NCBI GenBank assembly: GCA_030550295.1
Contig: JAUQPQ010000043.1
Span: 1-12,892, forward strand
DNA from: Chloroflexota bacterium
Lineage (GTDB): Bacteria; Chloroflexota; Dehalococcoidia; SM23-28-2; HRBIN24
DNA: 12,892 bases
Direction of reading: 5' to 3'
Shown one piece after another: positions 1 through 8,038 of the stretch. How positions within the stretch are numbered: position 1 is the stretch's first letter; each line of letters opens with the position of its first letter. A program made the translations under genes and the position numbers. The notes under the pieces are model-generated. The model saw nothing but the letters and a program-made list of their open reading frames with translations, was not told the DNA's origin and did not search any database.

Positions 1-392
1 TGAGCGCCCTTATCAAGGCCGCCTTTGAGACCCTGGTAGAGGCAGGTTACCAACCAGAGGTAGCCTACTTTGAGTGCCTCCACGAGCTCAAGCTCATCGT
101 AGACCTCATATATCAGGGGGGCCTCTCCTACATGCGCTACTCCGTATCTGACACCGCCGAATACGGAGACTACACCCGTGGCCCCCGTGTCATAGACGAC
201 CAAGTGCGCCAGACGATGCGACAGATCCTCAAGGAGATCCGCTCGGGCCAGTTCGCCCGGGAGTGGGTGCTTGAGAACGAGGCCGGCCGGCCCGTATTCT
301 TGGCCCTGCGCCAGCAGGACGCCCACCACCCCATCGAGGAAGTGGGCCGTCGCCTGCGGGCCATGATGCCCTGGCTTCAGGCCGCCCGATAG
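1..392 (+). CDS. ilvC: Ketol-acid reductoisomerase, C-terminal part (5' truncated by window edge)
   Basis: The reading frame is open from the left edge (first full codon at base 3) to TAG at 390-392, giving 129 residues. It is the C-terminal, all-helical 'knotted' domain of class I acetohydroxyacid isomeroreductase, which converts 2-acetolactate or 2-aceto-2-hydroxybutyrate with NADPH and Mg2+ into the dihydroxy acids used for valine, leucine and isoleucine. The fragment starts in the SALIKAAFETLVEAGYQPE segment. It carries the ECLHE pair of glutamates that bind metal in this family and the SDTAEYGD segment whose serine contacts substrate. The N-terminal NADP-binding Rossmann domain and the first metal-ligand pair lie outside the window. 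The stop overlaps the AGGAGG ribosome site of the next gene, so the two are probably cotranscribed and translationally close. Upstream ilvB/ilvN genes would be expected but cannot be seen. Confidence 0.97.
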   Translation, partial: SALIKAAFETLVEAGYQPEVAYFECLHELKLIVDLIYQGGLSYMRYSVSDTAEYGDYTRGPRVIDDQVRQTMRQILKEIRSGQFAREWVLENEAGRPVFLALRQQDAHHPIEEVGRRLRAMMPWLQAAR

Positions 393-401
393 GAGGATGT
401 C

Positions 402-830
402 ATGACGAGGCCTAAGGCAAGCCAAGAGTTCATAAATATGCTAAACGAGGCCCTAGCGGAGGAGATGGCCTCCATTTTCCAGTACATGTGGGATCACATC
501 CTCGCCCGTGGCATGGAGAGCCCGGCCATCGCCGAAAAGTTCAAGGAGCTGGCCATGACGGAGATGCGCCACGCCTACATGTTGGCGGAGCGCATCGACC
601 TACTAGGTGGTATCCCCACCACCCAAGTAGGGCCCATAAAGATCGGCGGTGACCTGAGACAGATGCTTCAGGACAACCTGCAGCTAGAGTACGAGGCCAT
701 CGCCATGTACCGCCGCCTCATTAAGCAGGCAGAAAAGGAGGACGACCCCGCCACTCGCCGCCTGCTGGAGGACATCCTCAAAGACACCGAAGAACACGCC
801 CGCGACCTAGAGAGCATCCTGGGCCAGTAA
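402..830 (+). CDS. Bacterioferritin-like / ferritin-like four-helix protein
   Basis: A 142-residue all-helical protein with the four-helix diiron pattern of bacterioferritin and Dps-like proteins, which oxidise and store iron. By register with E. coli bacterioferritin, probable ligands are E21 (EEMASIFQY), E54 and H57 (TEMRHA), E96 (LQLEYEA) and H132 (DTEEHARDL). The position three residues before the last histidine, normally the Glu of an ExxH pair, is T129 here. E130 or E131 might substitute, or the site may be altered. No methionine matching the haem-binding Met of classical bacterioferritin is obvious, and the chain is shorter than the usual 155-160 residues. The start is ATG with AGGAGG five bases upstream, overlapping the ilvC stop. 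Its place inside an ilv-leu operon is unusual. It may protect or supply iron for the [4Fe-4S] enzyme LeuC (and IlvD elsewhere), but that is inference. Family membership is confident; exact subfamily and substrate are not. Confidence 0.85.
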   Translation: MTRPKASQEFINMLNEALAEEMASIFQYMWDHILARGMESPAIAEKFKELAMTEMRHAYMLAERIDLLGGIPTTQVGPIKIGGDLRQMLQDNLQLEYEAIAMYRRLIKQAEKEDDPATRRLLEDILKDTEEHARDLESILGQ

Positions 831-835
831 TACCT

Positions 836-871
836 ATGGGGAGGCAGCGCCTAGACCTCAACCTTCCATAG
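836..871 (+). CDS. Putative leucine leader peptide of leuA (11 codons)
   Basis: A short ORF, ATG at 836 to TAG at 869-871, reads MGRQRLDLNLP. Three of its eleven codons are leucine (CTA, CTC, CTT) and they alternate with Asp and Asn. It lies directly upstream of leuA, and its stop codon touches the first base of a long hairpin, as in ribosome-mediated attenuators. I see no good Shine-Dalgarno. The ATG is five bases after the TAA of the ferritin-like gene, so initiation could be by termination-reinitiation. Known leu leaders usually have consecutive Leu codons, so the alternating pattern is less extreme, and chance occurrence of an ORF this short cannot be excluded. The call rests on the combination of codons, stop position and hairpins. 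Confidence 0.5.
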   Translation: MGRQRLDLNLP

Positions 872-903
872 CCCCCCTCGGGCCAGAGGGCCCGAGAGGG
901 GGC
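871..903 (+). promoter_or_regulatory. Long hairpin (candidate antiterminator) in the leuA leader
   Basis: Bases 871-884 (GCCCCCCTCGGGCC) pair with 889-903 (GGCCCGAG, bulged A at 897, then GGGGGC) to give a 14-bp GC-rich stem with a four-base loop. No T-run follows, so it is not an ordinary terminator. Its last three bases (901-903) are also the first three bases of the next hairpin, so both cannot form completely. A ribosome waiting on the Leu codons at 851-865 would leave most of this stem free. A ribosome reaching the stop at 869 would cover its 5' arm. This fits an antiterminator role. Confidence 0.5.
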
Positions 904-928
904 TTCCCGCCTGGAAGCCGATCCTTTT
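901..928 (+). terminator. Candidate conditional terminator (attenuator) before leuA
   Basis: GGCTTCC (901-907) pairs perfectly with GGAAGCC (913-919) across a five-base loop, followed by GATCC and a short TTTT run at 925-928. The T-run is weak and set back by five bases, so termination would be partial. The structure sits just upstream of the leuA ribosome site (936-943) and competes with the hairpin at 871-903. It could alternatively act on leuA translation or RNA stability. Confidence 0.45.
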
Positions 929-935
929 AGTCGCC

Positions 936-943
936 GGAGGTGA
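936..943 (+). promoter_or_regulatory. Strong Shine-Dalgarno of leuA
   Basis: GGAGGTGA is an extended match to the anti-Shine-Dalgarno and lies six bases before the ATG at 950. It fixes the leuA start and places the leader hairpins immediately upstream of the translation start region. Confidence 0.8.
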
Positions 944-949
944 AGGAGA

Positions 950-2497
950 ATGCCCGAGGACAAGGTATATATCTTTGATACGACCCTGCGCGATGGGGAG
1001 CAGACCCCAGGAGTAGCCTTGGGGGTAGAAGAGAAGTTGGAGATCGCCCACGCGCTGGAGAGGATGAAGGTAGACATCATTGAGGCTGGCTTCGCTGCCT
1101 CCTCCCCAGGCGACTTCGAGGCGGTAAGCCGCATCGCCAAGGAGGTGAGGGGGGCAGTCATCGCCACCCTCTGCCGGGCCGTACCCGAAGACATCGACAT
1201 GGGCTGGGAGGCCATCAAGCACGCCGCCAGCCCCCGCATCCACGTCTTTATCTCCAGCTCTGATATACACATCATGCACATGTTGGAGAAAGACAGAGAG
1301 CACGTCCTGGAGATGGCCCGCACCATGGTGGCGAGGGCCAAGAAGTACTGCCCCGACGTGGAGTTCTCCCCCATGGACGCCACCCGCTCCGAACCCGCCT
1401 ATGTATTCCGCATGCTTAAAGAGGTGATCGACGCCGGCGCCACCACCGTCAACATACCCGATACAGTGGGATACGCCATACCCGAGGAGTTCGCCGACTT
1501 CATAAGGGCCATCCAAGAGAACGTGCCCAACATACACCGGGCCCGCATCTCTGTCCACTGCCACAACGACTTGGGGCTGGCAGTGGCCAACTCCCTGGCT
1601 GCCGTCAAGGCCGGGGCCAGGCAGGTAGAGGTGTGCGTCAACGGCATAGGCGAGCGTGGTGGCAACGCCTCCTTAGAGGAGGTGGTCATGGCCCTTAAGA
1701 CCCGTAAGGACCTCTTCGGCCTTACCGTGGGGCTGGACACCACCCAGATCTACCCAGTAAGCCGCCTAGTGGCCCAGCTCACAGGGATACCCGTCCAGCC
1801 TAACAAGGCCATCGTTGGGGCCAACGCCTTCCGCCACCAGTCGGGCATCCACCAGCACGGCATCATCAAACTACGAGAGACCTATGAGATTATAGACCCC
1901 AGGGACATCGGCCTGCCCCGGGGTGGGATCATCGTCCTTAACAAGAACTCCGGCCGCCATGGCCTCCGAGCTCGCCTGCGGGAGCTGGGCTATGAGCTTA
2001 CAGAGGAGGAGCTGGACCGGGTATTCAGGGCCTTCAAGGAGCTGGCCGACAAGAAAGGCGAGATAGACGATCGCGACCTGGAGATGCTCATGAAGGAGGA
2101 GCGGCGGGCCACGGTGGAGGTCTACAAGCTAGACCTGCTCCAGGTAAGCTGCGGCAACCACCTGGTCCCCACCGCTACCGTCCGCCTCATTGGCCCTGGG
2201 GGAGAGGTGCTCCAGACCACCGCCACCGGCACTGGCCCAGTGGACGCCTCCTTCCAGGCCATCAACCGCCTCGTAGGCCTTCCCAACCGCCTGGTGGAGT
2301 ACCAGGTCAAGAGCGTAACCGAGGGTATTGACGCCCAAGGGGAGGTAACGGTGCGCATTGAGGTGGACGGCCACCAGTTCGTGGGCATCGGCAGCGACAC
2401 TGATATCGTCGTGGCCTCAGCCAAGGCCCTCATGGATGCCCTCAACCGGGCCCTTACTAGGGTTCCTCGTGGGGAGGGAGTCTGGTCTAATCCCTAG
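950..2497 (+). CDS. leuA: 2-isopropylmalate synthase
   Basis: A 515-residue enzyme that condenses acetyl-CoA with 2-oxoisovalerate to 2-isopropylmalate, the committed step of leucine synthesis. The N-terminal DRE-TIM barrel (about residues 5-275) opens with DTTLRDGEQTPG, giving catalytic R14 and metal ligand D15. The metal-binding HxH is H203/H205 in HCHNDLGLAVAN, followed by the NGIGERGGNA glycine-rich segment typical of LeuA. A linker region carries SGIHQHG and NKNSGRHG. The C-terminal LeuA allosteric domain (about 385-505), site of leucine feedback in the family, is complete. Length is close to the usual 510-525. The start is supported by GGAGGTGA at 936. Upstream lies a candidate leucine leader with competing hairpins, so the gene may be controlled both by attenuation and by feedback. 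leuC follows after 20 bases. The related synthase at 6414 carries citramalate-synthase motifs, so the two are not redundant copies. Confidence 0.97.
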   Translation: MPEDKVYIFDTTLRDGEQTPGVALGVEEKLEIAHALERMKVDIIEAGFAASSPGDFEAVSRIAKEVRGAVIATLCRAVPEDIDMGWEAIKHAASPRIHVFISSSDIHIMHMLEKDREHVLEMARTMVARAKKYCPDVEFSPMDATRSEPAYVFRMLKEVIDAGATTVNIPDTVGYAIPEEFADFIRAIQENVPNIHRARISVHCHNDLGLAVANSLAAVKAGARQVEVCVNGIGERGGNASLEEVVMALKTRKDLFGLTVGLDTTQIYPVSRLVAQLTGIPVQPNKAIVGANAFRHQSGIHQHGIIKLRETYEIIDPRDIGLPRGGIIVLNKNSGRHGLRARLRELGYELTEEELDRVFRAFKELADKKGEIDDRDLEMLMKEERRATVEVYKLDLLQVSCGNHLVPTATVRLIGPGGEVLQTTATGTGPVDASFQAINRLVGLPNRLVEYQVKSVTEGIDAQGEVTVRIEVDGHQFVGIGSDTDIVVASAKALMDALNRALTRVPRGEGVWSNP

Positions 2498-2517
2498 GCC
2501 GAAAAGGAGGGCGGGCT

Positions 2518-3927
2518 ATGGCACCCAAGACCATGTTCGAGAAGATCTGGGAGGCCCACCTGGTCCACCAGGAGGATGGAGAGGCCATCCTCTACGTAGA
2601 TCTCCACCTAGTGCACGAGGTAACTTCACCTCAGGCCTTTGATGGCCTACGCCTGGCAGGAAGAAAAGTGCGACGCCCAGACCTTACCATAGCCACCTGC
2701 GACCACAACGTCCCCACCTGGCCAGGACGCCTGCCCATTACCGACGAGGTCTCTCGCCGCCAGATCGAGGCCCTTGAGGGCAACTGCCAGGAGTTCGGCA
2801 TCACCTACTTTGGCCTCTTCTCCCCCTTCCAGGGGATCGTCCACGTTATCGGCCCTGAGATGGGCCTCACCCAGCCAGGGATGGTCATCGTATGTGGCGA
2901 CTCCCACACCTCCACCCATGGTGCCTTCGGCGCCCTGGCGATGGGAATTGGTACCACGCAAGTGGAACACGTCCTAGCTACCCAGACGATAAAGCTAAAG
3001 AAGCCCAAGACCATGGAGATAAGGATAGACGGTGACCTACCCAAAGGGGTAACGGCCAAGGACGTGATCTTGGGGATTATCGCCCGCATAGGCGTAGACG
3101 GAGGGGTAGGCCACGTCATCGAATACACCGGCAAGGCCATCCGCAGCCTCTCCATGGAAGGGCGAATGACCATCTGCAACATGAGCATCGAGGCGGGGGC
3201 CAGGGCAGGGATGATCGCCCCCGATGAGGTGACCTTCGCCTATATAGAGGGGAGGCCCTACGCTCCCAAGGGTAAGGCCTGGGAAGACGCCCTTGCGTAC
3301 TGGCAGTCCCTACCATCGGACCCAGGCGCCCAGTACGACAAGGTGGTGGTCATCGATGCTGCCTCCCTGGCCCCCTATGTCACCTGGGGTACCAACCCAG
3401 GCCAAGTAGCCCCCATCACCGGCAAGGTGCCCGATCCCTCTTCCTTCCCCACTGAGGAGGAGAGGCAGGCCGCAGCCAGGGCCCTGGAATATATGGGCCT
3501 AGAGCCTGGAAGACCCATTCAAGACATATGGGTGGACCGAGTGTTCATCGGGTCTTGCACCAACGCTCGTATAGAAGATTTGCGGGCCGCCGCCCAAGTG
3601 GTGAAGGGCAAGAGGGTGCACCCCCGGGTACGGGCCATGGTAGTGCCCGGTTCCACCCAAGTAAAGCTCCAGGCAGAGAAGGAGGGGCTAGACAAGATAT
3701 TCCGGGAGGCAGGGTTCGAGTGGCGGGAGTCGGGGTGCTCCATGTGCCTAGGGATGAACCCAGACATCCTCCAACCTGGCGAGCGATGCGCCTCCACCTC
3801 TAACCGCAACTTTGAGGGCCGACAGGGCAGGGGTGGCCGCACCCACCTGGTGAGCCCTCCCATGGCTGCCGCTGCTGCCATCGCTGGCCACTTTGTAGAC
3901 ATCAGGAACTGGGACTGGGAGGCGTAA
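2518..3927 (+). CDS. leuC: 3-isopropylmalate dehydratase large subunit
   Basis: A 469-residue aconitase-superfamily subunit. With LeuD it isomerises 2-isopropylmalate to 3-isopropylmalate through a dehydration-rehydration at a [4Fe-4S] cluster. Cluster ligands are C347 (FIGSCTNAR), C407 and C410 (SGCSMCLGMNPD). Other family landmarks are the early CDHNVPT segment, VCGDSHTSTHGAFGALAMGIGT and, near the end, SNRNFEGRQG. Length matches bacterial-type LeuC. ATG at 2518 has AAGGAGG seven bases upstream. Only three bases separate its stop from leuD, whose ribosome site lies inside the last leuC codons, so the subunits are probably translationally coupled. In organisms with CimA the same enzyme commonly also isomerises citramalate, and cimA in this operon makes that likely here. 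Confidence 0.97.
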   Translation: MAPKTMFEKIWEAHLVHQEDGEAILYVDLHLVHEVTSPQAFDGLRLAGRKVRRPDLTIATCDHNVPTWPGRLPITDEVSRRQIEALEGNCQEFGITYFGLFSPFQGIVHVIGPEMGLTQPGMVIVCGDSHTSTHGAFGALAMGIGTTQVEHVLATQTIKLKKPKTMEIRIDGDLPKGVTAKDVILGIIARIGVDGGVGHVIEYTGKAIRSLSMEGRMTICNMSIEAGARAGMIAPDEVTFAYIEGRPYAPKGKAWEDALAYWQSLPSDPGAQYDKVVVIDAASLAPYVTWGTNPGQVAPITGKVPDPSSFPTEEERQAAARALEYMGLEPGRPIQDIWVDRVFIGSCTNARIEDLRAAAQVVKGKRVHPRVRAMVVPGSTQVKLQAEKEGLDKIFREAGFEWRESGCSMCLGMNPDILQPGERCASTSNRNFEGRQGRGGRTHLVSPPMAAAAAIAGHFVDIRNWDWEA

Positions 3928-3930
3928 GCT

Positions 3931-4539
3931 ATGGAGCCCTTCCGCATCCATAAAGGCATTGTCGCTCCCCTGGACAGGTCTAACGTGGACACGGACCAGA
4001 TCATGCCCAAACAGTTCCTAAAGCGTATCGAGAGGACGGGGTTTGGCCAGTTCCTTTTCTACGACTGGCGCTACCTCCCTGATGGCACCCCAGACCCCCA
4101 TTTCGTCCTAAACCGGCCAGAGTACATAGGCGCCACCGTCTTGGTCACGGGACGTAACTTCGGCTGTGGCTCATCGCGGGAGCATGCCGTTTGGGGGCTG
4201 GTGGAGTACGGCTTCCGGGCGGTGGTGGCCCCCTCCTTTGCCGACATCTTCTACACTAATGCCGTCCAGAACGGCCTCTTGCCAGTAGTGGCAGAGGAGA
4301 GGGTATGCCACCAGATCATGGCCAAGGCCATCGCCTCCCCAGGCTATGCCATCACCATAGATCTGGAGCGCCAGCTCATCTGGGACGAAGAGGGGCTAGA
4401 GGCCCCCTTCCAAGTAGACAGGGCAGCTAGGGAACGCCTCCTTAACGGATGGGACGACATCGCCCTCACCCTGCGCCATGAAGGGAAGATAGCGGCCTAC
4501 GAGGCGAGGCGGCCCTATTGGCTTCCTCGGCTGAGCTAA
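3931..4539 (+). CDS. leuD: 3-isopropylmalate dehydratase small subunit
   Basis: A 202-residue swivel-domain subunit that completes the LeuCD active site. The N-terminus contains VDTDQIMPKQFLKRI. The substrate-specificity and binding segment GRNFGCGSSREHAVWGL is present, as is FADIFYTNAVQNGLLPV, both standard for LeuD. Length matches the E. coli-type small subunit of about 200 residues. The start ATG has GGGAGG at 3917-3922, inside the end of leuC. The following membrane-protein gene begins at most 11 bases after the leuD stop, or overlaps it if the upstream TTG is used, so the operon continues. The subunit should serve leucine synthesis and, given cimA nearby, probably the citramalate route too. 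Confidence 0.97.
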   Translation: MEPFRIHKGIVAPLDRSNVDTDQIMPKQFLKRIERTGFGQFLFYDWRYLPDGTPDPHFVLNRPEYIGATVLVTGRNFGCGSSREHAVWGLVEYGFRAVVAPSFADIFYTNAVQNGLLPVVAEERVCHQIMAKAIASPGYAITIDLERQLIWDEEGLEAPFQVDRAARERLLNGWDDIALTLRHEGKIAAYEARRPYWLPRLS

Positions 4540-4545
4540 GGGGTG
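4538..4545 (+). promoter_or_regulatory. Ribosome site deciding the start of the membrane-protein gene
   Basis: AAGGGGTG, overlapping the leuD stop, lies five bases before a GTG at 4551. The alternative in-frame TTG at 4518, inside leuD, has no comparable site, so GTG is preferred. Confidence 0.55.
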
Positions 4546-4550
4546 GGACA

Positions 4551-5015
4551 GTGGCTGGCCTGTGGAAGCACCTCCGTAGCCTAGGCACCCTAGTGGAAGA
4601 CGAGCTGTACGAGCTCACCCAGGAGGAGGAGAGGGAGGAGATACCAGGACGCAACACAGTAATGGTCCTCCTCAACTCCTTCCTCACCCTCTGGAAGGCC
4701 CACGAAGCCCACGTGGCCGAAAGGGTACTGGGGCTCTTAGGCCTTGTGTCTGCCCTTTGGCTCCTAGTAGGAGAACGGGGGATGGGCATCAAAAGCACTC
4801 CCTTCCGCCTTGCCTCTCTAACTTTTGCCACCCTTTGGTTCCTGCCAGGAGCGATAGCCACGGTGGCCTCTTTGGCCAACGTTGGCCTAGAGATTCTCAA
4901 GAGGCCGCGGGCCTGGCCCCTTCTGCTCCTGTGTACCGCCGGCGGCCTTATCAGCTTCCGCGCTGTATTTGGGGAGCTGGCCCGCGACCGCATGGTGACG
5001 GTAAAACATGACTAG
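4551..5015 (+). CDS. Small membrane protein of unknown function, between leuD and leuB
   Basis: About 154 residues from GTG at 4551. I do not recognise the family. The first 55 residues are hydrophilic and acidic, with a run of glutamates near residues 25-30, and look helical (WKHLRSLGTLVEDELYELTQ). Three hydrophobic stretches follow, at about 59-74, 87-108 and 121-141, then a short basic tail. A cytoplasmic N-terminal helix with a three-helix membrane bundle is plausible. I see no catalytic motif, signal peptide or transporter signature. It starts at the leuD stop and its own stop overlaps the next small ORF (ATGACTAG), so it is embedded in the operon. It could be a regulator, an exporter subunit or a membrane anchor for its neighbour, but none of these is shown. 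Codon use resembles the flanking leu genes, so a recent foreign origin is not suggested. Confidence 0.75.
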   Translation: MAGLWKHLRSLGTLVEDELYELTQEEEREEIPGRNTVMVLLNSFLTLWKAHEAHVAERVLGLLGLVSALWLLVGERGMGIKSTPFRLASLTFATLWFLPGAIATVASLANVGLEILKRPRAWPLLLLCTAGGLISFRAVFGELARDRMVTVKHD

Positions 5016-5175
5016 GAAACGAGAGCGCCCCAGCCTGGCCCACTTTCTAAGTAATTGGCTACATGCACGCCTCCCCTGGCGCCAGCGCCTGGCAACAGGC
5101 CTCAGGAACCTGGGGCGCCGCATCGCCTGGCCGCCACGCACCTGCTGCGGGCGCTACGGCCAGCCAGGATGCTGA
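5008..5175 (+). CDS. Cys-tailed mini-protein (55 aa), unknown function
   Basis: A 55-codon ORF beginning with ATG at 5008, overlapping the last 8 bases of the membrane-protein gene, and ending with TGA at 5173-5175. The protein is very basic and partly amphipathic (HFLSNWLHARLPWRQRLATG), with many arginines, and ends in TCCGRYGQPGC. The terminal CCG-x-x-G-x-PGC arrangement has three cysteines in ten residues and is too orderly to look like random translation. It might bind metal or do redox chemistry, and the basic helix could sit on a membrane or on RNA. I have a vague impression of similar CCG...PGC tails in other bacteria but cannot confirm it. The stop-start overlap suggests translational coupling to the membrane protein, so the two may work together. 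The 86 bases before leuB hold only a weak hairpin (5187-5205) and the leuB ribosome site. Confidence 0.6.
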   Translation: MTRKRERPSLAHFLSNWLHARLPWRQRLATGLRNLGRRIAWPPRTCCGRYGQPGC

Positions 5176-5261
5176 AGAGAAGGTTAGGGCCCCGTGGCGG
5201 AGCCCAAAACAACGAGAGGGAGAGAAGAGCAAGACCTGGAAAACGCTAAAGGTGAAGGCTA

Positions 5262-6395
<1,134 letters not shown>

Positions 6396-6413
6396 GGGGG
6401 GTTGCTGATAGAG

Positions 6414-8009
6414 ATGGCAAAGGTAGAACTTTACGACACCACTTTGCGCGACGGCACCCAGATGGAGGGGATAAGCCTATCTGTTGAAGATAAGCTCAAG
6501 ATCGCCCGCAAGCTGGACGAGCTAGGCGTACATTACATTGAGGGTGGATGGCCCGGCTCTAACCCCAAGGACGCCGAGTTCTTCGTACGGGCCCGTTCCC
6601 TAAAGCTAAACAACGCCAAGTTGGCCGCCTTCGGTTCCACACGCCGCGCTGGCACCAAAGCGGACCAGGACCCTAACCTGCGCGCCCTCATCGATGCCGG
6701 CACCCCAGTGGTGACCATCGTGGGGAAAGCCCACCTCCGTCACGTCACCGACATCCTGGAGACCACCCCAGAAGAAAACCTGGCCATGATCGCCGACTCC
6801 GTCCGCTTCCTTAAGTCCCATGGCCTCACCGTCTTCTTTGACGCCGAACACTATTTCGACGGCTATTTCTATGACCGCCACTATGCCCTCCAGTGCCTTA
6901 TGGCCGCCGCCAAGGCAGGGGCCGATTGCGTAGTCCTGTGCGATACCAACGGCGGCACCATCACCTCCCAGGTGTACAAGGTGGTAAAGGACACGGTGGA
7001 GACGGTGGGGGTGCCTGTAGGGATCCACGCCCACAACGGCGCCGATTTGGCCGTAGCCAATACCCTGGCAGCGGTAGAAGCAGGGGCCCTCCACGTCCAG
7101 GGGGCCATCAATGGCTACGGAGACATGTGTGGCAACGCCAACATGATCAGCCTCATCGCCAACCTTCAACTCAAGATGGGCATTCGCCTAGTCACTGATG
7201 AGCAGCTGCGCATGCTCACCGAGGTCTCCCGTTTCGTCTCTGAGGTGGCCAACCTCCCCCCCAACCCCCGACAACCGTATGTGGGCTCGGCTGCCTTCGC
7301 CCACAAGGCCGGGCTACACGCTGCCGGTGTGGCCAAGGCCCCTTGGTCTTACCAGCACATCGATCCCGCCTTGGTGGGGAACGAGACCCGCTTTTTAGTC
7401 TCTGAGCTGTCAGGGAGCCACGGCCTGCTCACCAAGCTACGGGAGCAGGGCCTAGAGGTGGACCGGGAGGAGGCACGCCACCTCCTGGAGAAGGTGAAGA
7501 TTATGGAGAGCCGGGGCTACCAGTACGAAGGGGCCGAGGCCTCCCTAGAGCTTCTGGCCCGCCGCCATCACCCCAACTATGAGCCGCCCTTTGAGCTGGT
7601 GGACTTCATGGTGGTGGAGCGTCGCCACCCTGGCCAGGGGGATAGGGACATGCTTTCAGAGGCCGTAGTAAAGGTAAGGGTGGGGGACGAGATCATCCAC
7701 ACTGCTGCTGAAGGGAACGGACCCGTCAACGCCCTAGACACAGCAGTGCGCAGGGCCCTCGTTCAGTTCTACCCCAGCCTTGAGGCCGTGCGCCTGGTGG
7801 ACTATAAGGTCCGCATCATAGACCCAGGCCACGGCACCGCCGCCTCCGTCCGCGTCCTCATCGAGTCCACTGACGGCCAAGAGCACTGGACCACGGTGGG
7901 CGCATCCACTGACATCATCGAGGCCTCTTGGTTGGCCCTAGCCGATAGCCTGGAATATTGGCTGGTAAAGAGAGGGGCAGGACAAAACCCTGTCTCCAGG
8001 CCAGCTTAG
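6414..8009 (+). CDS. cimA: (R)-citramalate synthase, CimA/LeuA2 type
   Basis: A 531-residue DRE-TIM enzyme that condenses pyruvate and acetyl-CoA to citramalate, opening a threonine-independent route to 2-oxobutyrate and isoleucine. DTTLRDGTQMEG gives R12 and D13, and the metal HxH is H205/H207 in IHAHNGADLAVAN. The TQMEGISLSVEDK and EGGWPGSNPKD segments and the NGYGDMCGNAN loop match the citramalate-synthase branch and differ from LeuA at 950 (GEQTPG, NGIGERGGNA). SGSHG and a C-terminal allosteric domain (about 390-525) are present, suggesting feedback control, probably by isoleucine. I prefer ATG at 6414, which begins MAKVELYDTT, over an in-frame TTG at 6402. The GGGGGG ribosome-like tract (6396-6401) abuts the TTG and is a long 12 bases from the ATG, so the start is not certain. 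It is the last gene of the operon, and no strong terminator is visible after it. Confidence 0.93.
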   Translation: MAKVELYDTTLRDGTQMEGISLSVEDKLKIARKLDELGVHYIEGGWPGSNPKDAEFFVRARSLKLNNAKLAAFGSTRRAGTKADQDPNLRALIDAGTPVVTIVGKAHLRHVTDILETTPEENLAMIADSVRFLKSHGLTVFFDAEHYFDGYFYDRHYALQCLMAAAKAGADCVVLCDTNGGTITSQVYKVVKDTVETVGVPVGIHAHNGADLAVANTLAAVEAGALHVQGAINGYGDMCGNANMISLIANLQLKMGIRLVTDEQLRMLTEVSRFVSEVANLPPNPRQPYVGSAAFAHKAGLHAAGVAKAPWSYQHIDPALVGNETRFLVSELSGSHGLLTKLREQGLEVDREEARHLLEKVKIMESRGYQYEGAEASLELLARRHHPNYEPPFELVDFMVVERRHPGQGDRDMLSEAVVKVRVGDEIIHTAAEGNGPVNALDTAVRRALVQFYPSLEAVRLVDYKVRIIDPGHGTAASVRVLIESTDGQEHWTTVGASTDIIEASWLALADSLEYWLVKRGAGQNPVSRPA

Positions 8010-8038
8010 TAACATAACTTTACAATAATTTGATTTAG

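Noticed and set aside
871..903. Plain intrinsic terminator for the ferritin-like gene
   Set aside because: The strong hairpin is not followed by a T-run, and it competes with the next hairpin, which fits an attenuator better.
831..949. T-box riboswitch before leuA
   Set aside because: The gap is only about 120 bases, and no conserved T-box sequence or large specifier stem is present.
851..1564. Reverse ORFs opposite the leuA 5' region
   Set aside because: They overlap a certain gene, have no recognisable motif, and have low-complexity Gly/Val/Asp composition typical of antisense frames.
5187..5205. Hairpin upstream of leuB as a terminator
   Set aside because: The stem is short (GGGC/GCCC plus CCG/CGG with a mismatch) and followed by no T-run; it may be chance in GC-rich DNA.
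7986..8038. Intrinsic terminator after cimA
   Set aside because: The region is AT-rich, but I could not find a stem of useful length before a T-run.
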